A stretch of 64,000 nt of DNA. It comes from Paenibacillus sp. BJ-4 (lineage in GTDB: Bacteria; Bacillota; Bacilli; Paenibacillales; Paenibacillaceae). Each line of letters opens with the position of its first letter. Positions within the stretch are counted from its first letter, which is position 1. The stretch covers positions 1 to 64,000 of the forward strand of contig NZ_JAIVEM010000038.1 of assembly GCF_020404765.1 (NCBI RefSeq). The letters run 5' to 3'. The notes beneath the pieces are model-generated. The model did not search any database. It was given only the letters and a program-made list of their open reading frames with translations, and was not told where the DNA came from. The position numbers and the translations under genes were made by a program. Positions 18,142-27,561 of the stretch are shown here, in pieces.

Positions 18142-19422
18142 ATGAAAGATGTCAGTGCTTATTATCCGGTCGGTGGGCGAGTTATTTTGCATGTGGATAT
18201 GAATGCATTTTATTGTTCCGTTCATGCAGCGGAGGAACCGGAGAAATATAAGGGATTGCCTACCGCCGTAGCTGGCAGTAGTGAGCTGCGCAGAGGTGTA
18301 ATTGTAACCTGCTCCTACGAAGCTCGACGCTTGGGCATTTCAACAGGGATGGTTGTTCAGCAGGCCCGCCGGATTTGTCCGCAGCTTATCGTAATACAAC
18401 CTGATTTTCACTTGTACCGTCGATATTCCAAAGCGTTTATGAACATTGCTTATTCGTATACCCCTATGCTGGAAGCCACTTCAATTGATGAATGTTATCT
18501 GGACATTACAGGTTCCAAGCAGTTTGGAACACCTCTGGAAATTGCAGAGGAAATTCAGCGCAGGGTAGAGGATGAGCTTGGCTTGCCCTGCTCGATTGGA
18601 GTAGCACCCAACAAGCTGTTAGCGAAAATGGCCTCTGATCTAAAAAAGCCACGTGGGATATCCGTTTTACGTCTGCGTGATGTGCCTAGCATTTTGTGGA
18701 AGCTTCCTTGCAGTCAATTGTTTGGTGTGGGTCGCAAAACGGCAGACAAGCTTTTGCAAATGAACATTTGTACCATCGGGCAACTGGCTAAAGCGGATGA
18801 ACATATGCTAATTGGTGTATTTGGCGTGACAGGATCGTGGCTCAAATTGGCGGCCAACGGGATTAATCATTCTCCAGTCAGCACTGAACGGGAGCCTAAC
18901 AAGTCCATTGGGCATACGACGACCCTGCCTATGGATGTGGTGAAGCTGGAAGAGGCTCAGCGGGTACTTCTTAATATTAGCGACCAGGTAGCCCGGAGGC
19001 TACGACGACACGGTATGCTGGCAGGAGGTATTCAACTCACGATTCGGACGCCGGATATGAAGACCTTTACTCGTTCTCAGATGAGAAGTACTCCTACGGA
19101 AAGTGCTGAAGACATATATAAGGAAGCTTGTGCGCTGTATCGTCGTCATTGGGGAGAGGACAAGCCTGTGCGCTTACTGGGGATTACACTACAGCAGCTC
19201 ATTCCGAAGGAGGAAGCGGCTGTTCAGCTGGATCTTTTTGAATATCAGGATCAGCCCAAGAAAGAAAGTCTATTGAAAACGATGGATGCGCTGCGCGACA
19301 AATTTGGTGAAAATGCAATTTTGACCGCCGGGATGCTGGGAGATGATCCTTCAGTGCTTCTTCGCAATTCCAAACTGCGTGGAACTTCGCTGCAAAAAGA
19401 CAATCTCCCGACTCCTGAGTGA
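18142..19422 (+). CDS. dinB: DNA polymerase IV (Y family)
   Basis: The 426-residue protein carries the Y-family polymerase motifs: HVDMNAFYCSVHAAE with the first catalytic Asp, CSYEARRLGI, and SIDECYLDIT with the second Asp-Glu pair. Helix-hairpin-helix and little-finger domains follow (about 175-360). It performs error-prone synthesis past DNA lesions. ATG at 18142 is preferred over GTG at 18112 because AAGAAGGGTTGA precedes it. No convincing LexA box was seen upstream. A beta-clamp-binding peptide is probably QLDLFEY near residue 370. Confidence 0.93.
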   Translation: MKDVSAYYPVGGRVILHVDMNAFYCSVHAAEEPEKYKGLPTAVAGSSELRRGVIVTCSYEARRLGISTGMVVQQARRICPQLIVIQPDFHLYRRYSKAFMNIAYSYTPMLEATSIDECYLDITGSKQFGTPLEIAEEIQRRVEDELGLPCSIGVAPNKLLAKMASDLKKPRGISVLRLRDVPSILWKLPCSQLFGVGRKTADKLLQMNICTIGQLAKADEHMLIGVFGVTGSWLKLAANGINHSPVSTEREPNKSIGHTTTLPMDVVKLEEAQRVLLNISDQVARRLRRHGMLAGGIQLTIRTPDMKTFTRSQMRSTPTESAEDIYKEACALYRRHWGEDKPVRLLGITLQQLIPKEEAAVQLDLFEYQDQPKKESLLKTMDALRDKFGENAILTAGMLGDDPSVLLRNSKLRGTSLQKDNLPTPE

Positions 19423-19547
19423 ATTTATGTAGAGCTGCGGAAGCTAGCACTATAAGCGTTTTTTACATCAAGGATAAAGGAAAATAATTTGTAATAATTT
19501 TTCGTTTGTATTAATATGTGAATAGAATGCAAAGCTGGTTTGTTTGA

Positions 19548-19814
<267 letters not shown>

Positions 19815-19835
19815 GTGTAGGCTTCTTGGATGGAC

Positions 19836-19898
19836 ACAGCATCGACAGCTTCCTTCGCCGTATAACGGTGAAGGTATGCTGACGGTGCTGTTTTTTTT
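19836..19898 (+). terminator. terminator of fer
   Basis: An outer stem (ACAGCATCGACAGC with GCTGACGGTGCTGT) and a perfect inner stem (CCTTCGCCGT with ACGGTGAAGG) precede eight T residues. Confidence 0.87.
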
Positions 19899-19973
19899 GT
19901 GCTGTCCATCTGGTCCATTTCGACCGATATACATAATAGGAAGTTCGCAAGATTACACGATCAGGAGGATCCG

Positions 19974-21392
19974 ATGGACCATTCGCCTCATCTTAAATCG
20001 TATGTAAAAAAGCATCCTGATAATAAAATGGCTTGGTATTTACTCGGTAAAGAGTATGAGAGCAGCGGTCAGGAGGGCAAAGCAAATTATTGCTTCAATC
20101 GCGCGGGGGAAGTGTTCGAGGCCTTCGAGCATAAACAGATTCCGGCAGACGTATGGATGGAATATCAGGATAAACTAGTTCAGATGTCCAAGGAGAAGGA
20201 GCGGCGAACAGCCCGAGCACGTCATCTGCTAACTGCGCTCATGGTACTCTTGCTCATATGGGTGCCTTCAGCCAATTCACCGAGGCATTCAAATGAGAAC
20301 GCATCCGTATTACCCGGAACCGAGCGTACAGCAGCCGATAACGTGAAAACCGCGGAAATATCGAATGTTGCCCCCAGAGAGACCGCTCAGATCGGTGGGA
20401 CTAATGCCGGCGGCGTGTTTACGGCCCAAGGTCGAAAAGGGAGCGGAGCTGAGACAGCGCTTGCTGATATGCTAACAAAGACGGATCGTTTGCCCCCCAA
20501 AACCACCGTGCTGGGCATGGAGCAGAGTGGCTCATGGTTACTTTGGAGAAATGGAATGCAGCCATTACTGAGTGTGCAAAACCAAGGGAATGGTGGATTA
20601 GCTGTTCAGTCTTACGACGCCGCTGCGTGTGCTTGCAAGCCGTCCGACAGGGAGAGTCTTCGCCAAGCGGGTCTGGAATGGGCAGCCGGCCAGGAGGAGC
20701 TGGCTGTGCTGAGTAGCTCCATGCGTGCTTTTCGTTCAGAGCATCAACGCCTTCCCCAGAGTCTTGATGAGCTAACCCGCAACTTTCCCGATAACACGAT
20801 GTACGGTACGACAGAGGGGATGAAGAAGGCTTTTACACCTATGCGCAATTTACTTGCTTCACCGGGACTAGAAGCGGATCAACACGCTGGCTCGACGGCT
20901 GAAAGAAGTCCTTTACTGGCATCGTCTCTGCATGGACGGCCTTTTCTGGGGCAGCCGCTACGGATTGTGGTAGACAAATCCAAGCACAGGCTCGGATTGT
21001 TGAGTGGCAATGTGCTAATCCGAAATTATCCTGTTGGATTGGGTGGAGAAAAGACGCCGGAAGGGAAATTTGTAATTAGCGATAAAGTGGTGAATCCGAA
21101 CGGTAAATCCAATGGTGAGTTTGGTAGCCGTGGAATGCAGCTGTCTGCAACGAATTATGCCATCCATGGCACGAACGAGCCAGACAGCATTGGGAAAAAT
21201 GAATCGCTGGGCTGCGTCCGCATGGGCAAGAGGGATGTGGAGGAATTGTTTGCTCTCGTGCCTTCAGGTACGGAGGTGGTCATTGGTACTGGGGGATTGC
21301 CTGATCAAGTGCTTGTGCCTGATTCCCGATTTACGAGTGAGCCGAAGCATGACCAGACAAATCCCCGCAAAACCTATCACTGGCTAAATTAA
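19974..21392 (+). CDS. membrane-anchored L,D-transpeptidase (YkuD domain)
   Basis: The 472-residue protein begins with a TPR-like cytoplasmic segment (about 1-70, AWYLLGKEYESSGQEGKANY), then one transmembrane helix (about 85-100, LLTALMVLLLIWVP) and a long low-complexity extracytoplasmic region. A C-terminal YkuD catalytic domain follows (about 320-445) with IHGTNEPDSIGKNESLGCVR, containing the catalytic His and Cys. YkuD enzymes make 3-3 peptidoglycan cross-links or attach proteins to the wall. The ATG at 19974 follows CAGGAGG. The combination of an N-terminal TPR-like part and a YkuD domain is seen in some Bacillales proteins. Confidence 0.88.
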   Translation: MDHSPHLKSYVKKHPDNKMAWYLLGKEYESSGQEGKANYCFNRAGEVFEAFEHKQIPADVWMEYQDKLVQMSKEKERRTARARHLLTALMVLLLIWVPSANSPRHSNENASVLPGTERTAADNVKTAEISNVAPRETAQIGGTNAGGVFTAQGRKGSGAETALADMLTKTDRLPPKTTVLGMEQSGSWLLWRNGMQPLLSVQNQGNGGLAVQSYDAAACACKPSDRESLRQAGLEWAAGQEELAVLSSSMRAFRSEHQRLPQSLDELTRNFPDNTMYGTTEGMKKAFTPMRNLLASPGLEADQHAGSTAERSPLLASSLHGRPFLGQPLRIVVDKSKHRLGLLSGNVLIRNYPVGLGGEKTPEGKFVISDKVVNPNGKSNGEFGSRGMQLSATNYAIHGTNEPDSIGKNESLGCVRMGKRDVEELFALVPSGTEVVIGTGGLPDQVLVPDSRFTSEPKHDQTNPRKTYHWLN

Positions 21393-21419
21393 CCTTTTTG
21401 ATGCAAAGCTACTTGTAGT

Positions 21420-21566
21420 TTAGAGGTTTCCCGCTTGTGCTAAAACCATAACCAGGACAATTACAACGATGAGGAGAACAAAGCTGACGGCGGTCCATAC
21501 AATCGCCTTCTTGTTCACCTCGTCCTTTTTCTTTTGCAGACTGGGCGGCTTGCGCTTGGTCTTCAT
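21420..21566 (-). CDS. small single-pass membrane protein
   Basis: A 48-residue protein with a basic N-terminus (MKTKRKPPSLQKKKDEVNKK) and one transmembrane helix (AIVWTAVSFVLLIVVIVLVM). AGAGGGAT precedes the ATG at 21566. The long upstream extension of the frame lacks a ribosome site. The layout, a positive cytoplasmic tail with a single helix, resembles small Firmicute membrane proteins, but I cannot name the family. Confidence 0.6.
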   Translation of the reverse strand: MKTKRKPPSLQKKKDEVNKKAIVWTAVSFVLLIVVIVLVMVLAQAGNL

Positions 21567-21786
21567 ATCAGCAATCCCTCTTTTCTGACGGACTAAGAAC
21601 CTTGTCTTACTATGTCCATTGTAAATGGTTTGATTATACATTTTCAATGACATCTCCATGACAACTGAATTGTTCTGATGCCACACCTCGCAAATTACTT
21701 TCTTTTTGGTATGGAAAAAGCTAAACTATTTTGTAGAGATGTTTTTTTAGGATTGTGCAAGGGCATAGAACGGAGTGGATGAGAAC

Positions 21787-22881
21787 GTGTTGTATCGAAG
21801 GATTGTAAAACCTGTTTTTTTCAAAATGAGTCCGGAGACGGCCCATCATGTAGTCATTGATGGCTTAAAGTATGCGGGGGCGCTTCCAGGTGGAGCAGCA
21901 ACGCTGCGGGGGATGTACGGAGTCAAGGAAACGGAGGATCTTGCCGTTGATCTGTTCGGACTTCATTTTCCCAACCCGATTGGACTGGCTGCGGGGTTGG
22001 ATAAAAATGCGGAAGCGGTTGCCGGCTTTTCCTCCATCGGGTTTGGTTTTATGGAAGTAGGCACGGTGACACCTGTCGGACAGCCCGGAAATGATCGGCC
22101 CCGCTTGTTCCGCTTGCCTCCAGATGAGGCATTAGTCAATCGGATGGGCTTTAACAATCTGGGTGCGGAGAGTATGGCTGAACGATTGGCTGCACTCAAA
22201 CATCGGCCTGTTCCGGTTGCTGTTAATATTGGCAAAAACAAAATCACGCCCAATGAGGATGCACATAAGGATTATGAAAAGTGTATTTCCGCGCTATATC
22301 CATATGCGGACTTCTTTGTGGTGAATATTAGCTCGCCGAATACACCGGATTTGCGAAAGCTCCAGCATGGCAGTGAACTGAAATCATTGCTTGAAGCGGT
22401 TCGGGCAGAGATGGGTGTGCAGGCAGCCAAGTATGGCGAATCCAAATCTGTGCTGGTTAAAATTGCCCCGGACGTATCGGATGAGGAACTGGAATATATG
22501 ACGGATGCGATCGCTGCCAGTGGAGTGGACGGTATTATTGCGACAAATACAACGATATCCAGGGCTGGCCTGACACATCGAAATGCGAGTGAAACGGGAG
22601 GCTTGAGCGGCAAGCCGCTGCGTGATCGTTCTACAGAGGTCATTGGGCGGGTATACCGTCAGACGGAGGGCAAGCTGCCTATCATCGGATCGGGAGGCAT
22701 TTTCACCAGCCGTGATGCCTATGACAAAATTAAAGCAGGCGCGAGCCTGATTGAAATTTATACAGCATTGATCTACGAGGGACCGGAAGTGAATCGGGCT
22801 TTGCACGCCGGTCTGCGTGAGCTGCTTCGAAAGGACGGCTTTAGACACATAACCGAGGCTGTTGGTGCAGATCACAGATAA
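21787..22881 (+). CDS. pyrD: dihydroorotate dehydrogenase (quinone), class 2
   Basis: The 364-residue enzyme has the class 2 N-terminal helices (MLYRRIVKPVFFKMSPETAH) followed by the FMN barrel: FPNPIGLAAGLDKNAEAV, GFMEVGTVTP, VNISSPNTPDLR, LVKIAPDVSDEE and IIGSGGIFTSRDAYDKI. The catalytic Ser in the NISSPNTP loop identifies class 2. It oxidises dihydroorotate at the membrane, feeding electrons to quinone. GTG at 21787 matches the family N-terminus better than GTG at 21775. It is followed 35 bases later by the alarmone synthetase gene. Confidence 0.94.
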   Translation: MLYRRIVKPVFFKMSPETAHHVVIDGLKYAGALPGGAATLRGMYGVKETEDLAVDLFGLHFPNPIGLAAGLDKNAEAVAGFSSIGFGFMEVGTVTPVGQPGNDRPRLFRLPPDEALVNRMGFNNLGAESMAERLAALKHRPVPVAVNIGKNKITPNEDAHKDYEKCISALYPYADFFVVNISSPNTPDLRKLQHGSELKSLLEAVRAEMGVQAAKYGESKSVLVKIAPDVSDEELEYMTDAIAASGVDGIIATNTTISRAGLTHRNASETGGLSGKPLRDRSTEVIGRVYRQTEGKLPIIGSGGIFTSRDAYDKIKAGASLIEIYTALIYEGPEVNRALHAGLRELLRKDGFRHITEAVGADHR

Positions 22882-22916
22882 AAAATGTGGTGTTGGAAGA
22901 GACAGGAGGTACGGGG

Positions 22917-23729
22917 ATGGACGGAAGAGACTGGGGAACATTTTTGCTGCCATACGATCAGGCGGTGGAGGAGCTTAAGGTCAAGTTCAAAACAATGCGT
23001 GCGGAGCTGAAGAAGCGCGAGGAATACGCTCCTATCGAATTCGTAACCGGACGGGTTAAAAAAATATCAAGCATCCTCGATAAAGCGAAAAGATTGCAGG
23101 TTTCTCCTGATCAGCTAGAGACGGGAATCGAGGACATTGCAGGCATCCGTATTATGTGTCAATTCGTTGAGGATATTCGGCGGGTAGCCGAGTACATTCG
23201 AAGACGCAAGGATTTGACTGTGCTGTATGAAAAGGACTATATCACCAACTATAAAGATAGCGGTTATCGCAGCTTTCATATGATTGTGGAATATCCTGTG
23301 CAGACGGCGCTGGGATTAAAAATTGTGCTGGCCGAAATTCAGATCCGTACCTTGGCTATGAATTTCTGGGCCACCATCGAGCATTCGCTCAGTTATAAGT
23401 ATCGTGAAAGCTTGCCGGGTGAAATGCGGGCAAGGTTGAAAAAGGCCGCTGAGGCAGCCTTTGTATTAGATAATGAGATGTCTTCCATTCGTCTTGAAAT
23501 ATTGGAAGCACAGAAAAAATTTGAGGATGAAGCGAATATCGTTTCCAAAGTGCTAACAGGTATGCATCGCTTGTATTTTTACCATAAGATCAGCGAAACG
23601 ATTGATGCACAGCGCAGGTTTAATGAGCTGTGGGAGCAACATGATATGGAAGGAATCAAGCAGCTTCACGATGAAGTTAAGGAGATGCTGGAATCCTCCA
23701 CCAAGGAAGAAGACAGGGATGAACAATAA
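22917..23729 (+). CDS. yjbM: small alarmone synthetase (RelQ/YjbM type)
   Basis: The 270-residue protein has a stand-alone RelA/SpoT synthetase domain: RVKKISSILDKAKRL, GIEDIAGIRIMCQFVEDI, NYKDSGYRSFHMIVEYP and EIQIRTLAMNFWATIEHS. There is no HD hydrolase or TGS domain. It transfers pyrophosphate from ATP to GTP or GDP to make (p)ppGpp. It is somewhat longer than Bacillus YjbM (about 211). The ATG follows ACAGGAGGT. It lies between pyrD and a DUF309 gene in one probable operon. Confidence 0.92.
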   Translation: MDGRDWGTFLLPYDQAVEELKVKFKTMRAELKKREEYAPIEFVTGRVKKISSILDKAKRLQVSPDQLETGIEDIAGIRIMCQFVEDIRRVAEYIRRRKDLTVLYEKDYITNYKDSGYRSFHMIVEYPVQTALGLKIVLAEIQIRTLAMNFWATIEHSLSYKYRESLPGEMRARLKKAAEAAFVLDNEMSSIRLEILEAQKKFEDEANIVSKVLTGMHRLYFYHKISETIDAQRRFNELWEQHDMEGIKQLHDEVKEMLESSTKEEDRDEQ

Positions 23730-24299
23730 ATGGTGAACATTTCCTATGAACCGTTGTACGTGACTTACCTGGTATACTTCAATCGGGATCGGGATTATTT
23801 TGAATGTCATGAGGTACTGGAAGAGCTGTGGCTTAAGCTGGACCGTGACCCTGTATATAAAGGTTTACTGCAAATCGCTGTAGGGCTGTTTCATTTTCGC
23901 AATGGCAACTATCGTGGTGGGCATATGATGCTGGACAGTGCGGTACACAGACTGGAGCATGCTCCACCGCAGGCGCTAGGCATTAATATGGCGAAGCTGG
24001 TAGACGAGGCGCGCACTTGTGCTCGCCAGCTTGCCGAGTTTGTTGCCGCTGGCAAGGAAGAACTCCAGCACCAGCCGCCGGTTTATCGGGATTTGACGAT
24101 TGAAATCGTCGACCCCAGGTTGCGCTGGGCCGTGGAGGATGTATCGCCGTCCATTCCGGCCAATATCCCGCAGCAGCGAAGCCCACGGCGCGGGGAAAAG
24201 CATGAGCAGCGTCAGCAGGCGCTGGAAGCTTCAATTAGGCGCAGACAGGCAGCTCACGGCTCCAGTATTGCTTTGCCCGAAACGAAGGACGCGACGTAA
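23730..24299 (+). CDS. DUF309 domain protein
   Basis: The 189-residue protein contains the DUF309 signature near its N-terminus, FNRDRDYFECHEVLEELWLK, followed by KGLLQIAVGLFHFRNGNYRGG. The C-terminal third (about 130-189) is charged and low complexity. DUF309 is a small helical family of unknown function that is common in Bacillales. The ATG directly follows the TAA of the alarmone synthetase gene, so translation is probably coupled. Confidence 0.85.
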   Translation: MVNISYEPLYVTYLVYFNRDRDYFECHEVLEELWLKLDRDPVYKGLLQIAVGLFHFRNGNYRGGHMMLDSAVHRLEHAPPQALGINMAKLVDEARTCARQLAEFVAAGKEELQHQPPVYRDLTIEIVDPRLRWAVEDVSPSIPANIPQQRSPRRGEKHEQRQQALEASIRRRQAAHGSSIALPETKDAT

Positions 24300-24321
24300 T
24301 TCGAAACGCGCCATAATAAGC

Positions 24322-24359
24322 AAGCAGCCCGATCCATTTTGAGGGGATCGGGCTGCTTT
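24322..24359. terminator. bidirectional terminator after the DUF309 gene
   Basis: AAGCAGCCCGATCC and GGATCGGGCTGCTT form a 14-bp stem between two convergent genes. Confidence 0.87.
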
Positions 24360-24385
24360 ATCGTTCCGGAATGTGCGAACGTCCT

Positions 24386-24913
24386 CTAGGAGGTTACGTT
24401 CTTTTTATATTTCTCGAAAAAGGCTTTGAAATCGTCCAGCGTATAGCCGTTGTCGGAAGGGCTTTCCTTCAAGCCACCAACCATGCGATCCTTTTCCACG
24501 CCTTTTTCGTAATAGACGAGCGTAGGGGTATATTCAATGTGATACTTGTCCCAGCCGTCTTCATACTCACGCAGGTTAAACTCATGCATTGTGATGTTCT
24601 CCTGCTTGCTCAAAGGCATCAGCTTGGGAGTCGTGGCGCGGCAATGAACACAATCGGATGCAAAATGATAAACGAAAAAGCTTTCCTTTTTGTTAATTTT
24701 GCTTTGCAGATCTTCTGGTTTAATAATCTGCTGATAATTTGGATCATTCAATAATTCTTGAGTGGCTGGCTTTAAAGACGCTGTGGACACGCCATACAGC
24801 TCATTTTTAGTACCAGAATTTAAAGCGAGCAGCACTCCAAGCAAGATGACCAGCACAACAAAAAAGCCGATGACAGGTATAAGCTTTTTTTTGTTGGATT
24901 TTTGGGCGTTCAA
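24386..24913 (-). CDS. membrane-anchored thioredoxin-like protein (CxxC)
   Basis: The 175-residue protein has one N-terminal transmembrane helix (LIPVIGFFVVLVILLGVLL) and an extracytoplasmic thioredoxin fold with FASDCVHCRATTPKL (CVHC) and the cis-proline segment IEYTPTLVYYEKG. It is likely a thiol-disulfide oxidoreductase or a reductant outside the membrane. The TTG at 24913 is chosen because TAGGAGAG precedes it; the TTG at 24931 has no ribosome site. No electron-donating partner gene is adjacent. Confidence 0.82.
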   Translation of the reverse strand: MNAQKSNKKKLIPVIGFFVVLVILLGVLLALNSGTKNELYGVSTASLKPATQELLNDPNYQQIIKPEDLQSKINKKESFFVYHFASDCVHCRATTPKLMPLSKQENITMHEFNLREYEDGWDKYHIEYTPTLVYYEKGVEKDRMVGGLKESPSDNGYTLDDFKAFFEKYKKNVTS

Positions 24914-25064
24914 TATAATCTCTCCTATCAAAATTCAAAATATATAGCTAAGAATCTCATTATTATACAACATTACAGATTGTAGTGAAAGTTTGTGAAT
25001 CACAGAGATATTGCGGCATAACGGGTTGATTATGGTACAATAAATTTTATTTTAACAGGACAGG

Positions 25065-26693
25065 ATGATTACGATTATGGGTGTACAGCTTCCTACAGCA
25101 TTTGTGAAGCGCATGGAGCAACTGCTCAGTGACGAATTTGAAGCTTTTATGGCTGCTTATGATCATACCCCACATGCAGGAATACGCGTCAATACGCTAA
25201 AAATTCCCGTAGAGGCGTTTAAGGCGATTTCGCCATTTGAGCTGCGGCCGATTCCGTGGTGTAGTACAGGCTTCTACATTCCGCACGGTACGAAGCCTGG
25301 GTTACATCCCTACTACCATGCGGGGCTGTATTATGTGCAGGAACCCAGTGCAATGTCTCCGGTAGAGCTGCTAAATGTAGCTGTGGATGAGGCTGTATTG
25401 GACTTGTGTGCTGCACCAGGTGGGAAATCGACTCAAATCGCTGCCAAGCTGCAAGGAAGCGGCGTATTGGTAACGAATGATATTAGCCCGGAACGAACCA
25501 AGGCGTTGGCTAAAAATGTTGAATTATACGGCGTGCGTAATGCCGTGGTACTGAATGAAAGCCCCGACCGAATCGCTGAAGCCTTTCCTCATTTTTTTGA
25601 CAAGATTTTAATTGATGCGCCTTGCTCGGGTGAAGGCATGTTCCGCAAGGATGAGGACATGGCGAAGCAATGGGAAACGCACTCCGTGGAAAAGTGTGTG
25701 GTCATGCAACGAGACATTTTGCGCGTAGCGGCTTCGATGTTGAGCGATGGGGGACGGATCGTTTATTCGACCTGTACCTTTGCACCAGAGGAAAATGAGG
25801 GGATGATCGCGGAGTTTCTGGCGGCTCACCCCGATTTTGAGGTTATTCCTGTTCCTTTAGGAGCAGGCTTTGCACCGGGGCACCCTGAATGGGTGAGTGA
25901 AGCGGTTGCCTCAGCCCACCCTGAGCTGCGTGGAACGGCGCGTCTATGGCCGCATCTTGTAGAGGGCGAGGGCCATTTTATCGCTGTATTGCAGCATCAG
26001 GGCAGTCGTGCCGCTACGGCTGAAAAGGCTTTGAACATGGATGCGGAACGGCCGCGTAGGAAACAGCATTTGTCTGTCGAGGAATCACTGACTCGAAACG
26101 GACAGAGCAGACATGCCGTTGGTGAGCCCAGACGAAATAAAAAAGGAATGGATGGGAAGCCAGGAAAAGGAGCGACTGCGCGCGGGTTTGAGGGCGGCAA
26201 GTCCCGTTTCAGCAAAGAGGGTTTGAAATCGGCTGCACGTGCATCGCATGATGTGATGGAATCCTATCGCCAGTTTGTACAAGAGCAGCTGGAGGTGTCG
26301 TTTGCTGGCTATACAGTTGTCTATGGAGATCGCATCTATCAGTCGCCGCTGTCCTCACATCGTCTGGACGGCCTTAAAGTGGTGCGTCCGGGCTGGTTTA
26401 TAGGCACCGATAAGAAGGGCCGATTTGTCCCTTCGCACCCGCTGGCGGTAGCTTTACGGCCGTCTGAGGCGGTTAGAAGCATTAATCTCTCTAGTTCAGA
26501 TGCTGAAGCCATTCGTTATTTAAAGGGTGAGACCTTATCCATCCCAGTTCAGCGAATCACATTAAAAAACGACGCACAGCCCAAAGGCTATGTTCTCATA
26601 TGTATTGATGGATATACTGCCGGATGGGGTAAGTGGCAGGATGGCATGCTCAAAAATGAATATCCAACAGGCTGGAGGTGGACATCGGTATGA
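25065..26693 (+). CDS. RsmB/NOP-family rRNA cytosine-C5 methyltransferase (RsmF-like)
   Basis: The 542-residue protein has the NOL1/NOP2/RsmF core: VLDLCAAPGGKSTQIAAKL (SAM motif I), DAPCSGEGMFRKDED and STCTFAPEENEGMIAEF with the two conserved cysteines, then a C-terminal PUA-like region. A charged linker of about 65 residues (roughly 325-390) makes it longer than most relatives. It methylates cytosine in rRNA, probably 16S, using SAM. The start could be the ATG at 25065 or at 25077. Its stop overlaps the ATG of the pseudouridine synthase by four bases. Confidence 0.87.
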   Translation: MITIMGVQLPTAFVKRMEQLLSDEFEAFMAAYDHTPHAGIRVNTLKIPVEAFKAISPFELRPIPWCSTGFYIPHGTKPGLHPYYHAGLYYVQEPSAMSPVELLNVAVDEAVLDLCAAPGGKSTQIAAKLQGSGVLVTNDISPERTKALAKNVELYGVRNAVVLNESPDRIAEAFPHFFDKILIDAPCSGEGMFRKDEDMAKQWETHSVEKCVVMQRDILRVAASMLSDGGRIVYSTCTFAPEENEGMIAEFLAAHPDFEVIPVPLGAGFAPGHPEWVSEAVASAHPELRGTARLWPHLVEGEGHFIAVLQHQGSRAATAEKALNMDAERPRRKQHLSVEESLTRNGQSRHAVGEPRRNKKGMDGKPGKGATARGFEGGKSRFSKEGLKSAARASHDVMESYRQFVQEQLEVSFAGYTVVYGDRIYQSPLSSHRLDGLKVVRPGWFIGTDKKGRFVPSHPLAVALRPSEAVRSINLSSSDAEAIRYLKGETLSIPVQRITLKNDAQPKGYVLICIDGYTAGWGKWQDGMLKNEYPTGWRWTSV

Positions 26694-27472
26694 GTGGAAA
26701 GGGCAGACAAACGCAGCGTTTGGACAAAATTTTAACCCACATGGGATATGGTTCACGCAGTGATATCAAGAGACAGGTGAAGCAAGGGATCATTACGGTG
26801 AATGGTCGAACCATCAAGGATAGCGGCTTGCAGGTTCATCCGTACAACGATCAGATTGAAGTGAACGGGGAACGTGTTGTTTTTCGGGAGTATATTTATA
26901 TTATGCTGCACAAGCCGCCCGGTGTAATTTCTGCAACCGAGGATACGCGCGAACGAACGGTGCTGGATTTGTTAAGTGCAGAGGAACGGCATTTTGAGCC
27001 TTTTCCAGTGGGACGACTAGATAAAGATACAGAAGGGCTATTGTTGTTGACCAACGACGGCAAGCTGGCGCATGAACTATTGTCTCCACGACGTCATGTC
27101 CCTAAAACGTATGAGGCTACCGTATCGGGTCATGTTACGGAAGAGGATATTCAGCAATTTGCAGCAGGAGTAGAGCTGGATGACGGCTATATTACGCTTC
27201 CCGCTCAGTTGACCATTCTTCGGCATGAACATCCACAGCAGGCGGATGAAGAAGTCATTTCCTATATTTCGCTTGTGATCCATGAAGGGAAATTTCATCA
27301 GGTCAAGCGTATGTTCGAGGCGGTTGGTAAAAAGGTGACCTATCTGAAAAGAACGGCCATGGGCCCGTTATCGCTGGATGAACAGCTACCGCTGGGCAGC
27401 TATCGTGAGCTGACCCCCGAGGAGCTGGCATGGATTGGGCGGGATTTGGCATCTGTAACGACAGAGACTTAA
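26690..27472 (+). CDS. RsuA/RluB-family pseudouridine synthase
   Basis: The 260-residue protein has an N-terminal S4 domain (RLDKILTHMGYGSRSDIKRQ) and a pseudouridine synthase domain with the catalytic aspartate in VGRLDKDTEGLLLLTNDG and the family strand KFHQVKRMFEAVGKKV. It isomerises uridine in rRNA, most likely 16S (RsuA type). The ATG at 26690 follows GGAGGTGG and overlaps the upstream methyltransferase stop as ATGA, so the two RNA-modifying enzymes are translationally coupled. Confidence 0.9.
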   Translation: MSGKGRQTQRLDKILTHMGYGSRSDIKRQVKQGIITVNGRTIKDSGLQVHPYNDQIEVNGERVVFREYIYIMLHKPPGVISATEDTRERTVLDLLSAEERHFEPFPVGRLDKDTEGLLLLTNDGKLAHELLSPRRHVPKTYEATVSGHVTEEDIQQFAAGVELDDGYITLPAQLTILRHEHPQQADEEVISYISLVIHEGKFHQVKRMFEAVGKKVTYLKRTAMGPLSLDEQLPLGSYRELTPEELAWIGRDLASVTTET

Positions 27473-27486
27473 TGAGGATATACAAT

Positions 27487-27531
27487 AAAATGACGCACAG
27501 GCTCTTATTAGAGTTCACTGTGCGTCATTTT
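27487..27531. terminator. bidirectional terminator after the pseudouridine synthase gene
   Basis: AAAATGACGCACAG and CTGTGCGTCATTTT form a perfect 14-bp stem between convergent genes. Confidence 0.88.
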
Positions 27532-27561
27532 ATATTTACAGATAACGGAAGAGGATATGAA

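Noticed and set aside
22384..22953. 189-codon minus-strand frame opposite pyrD
   Set aside because: Antisense shadow of a conserved gene with no family features.
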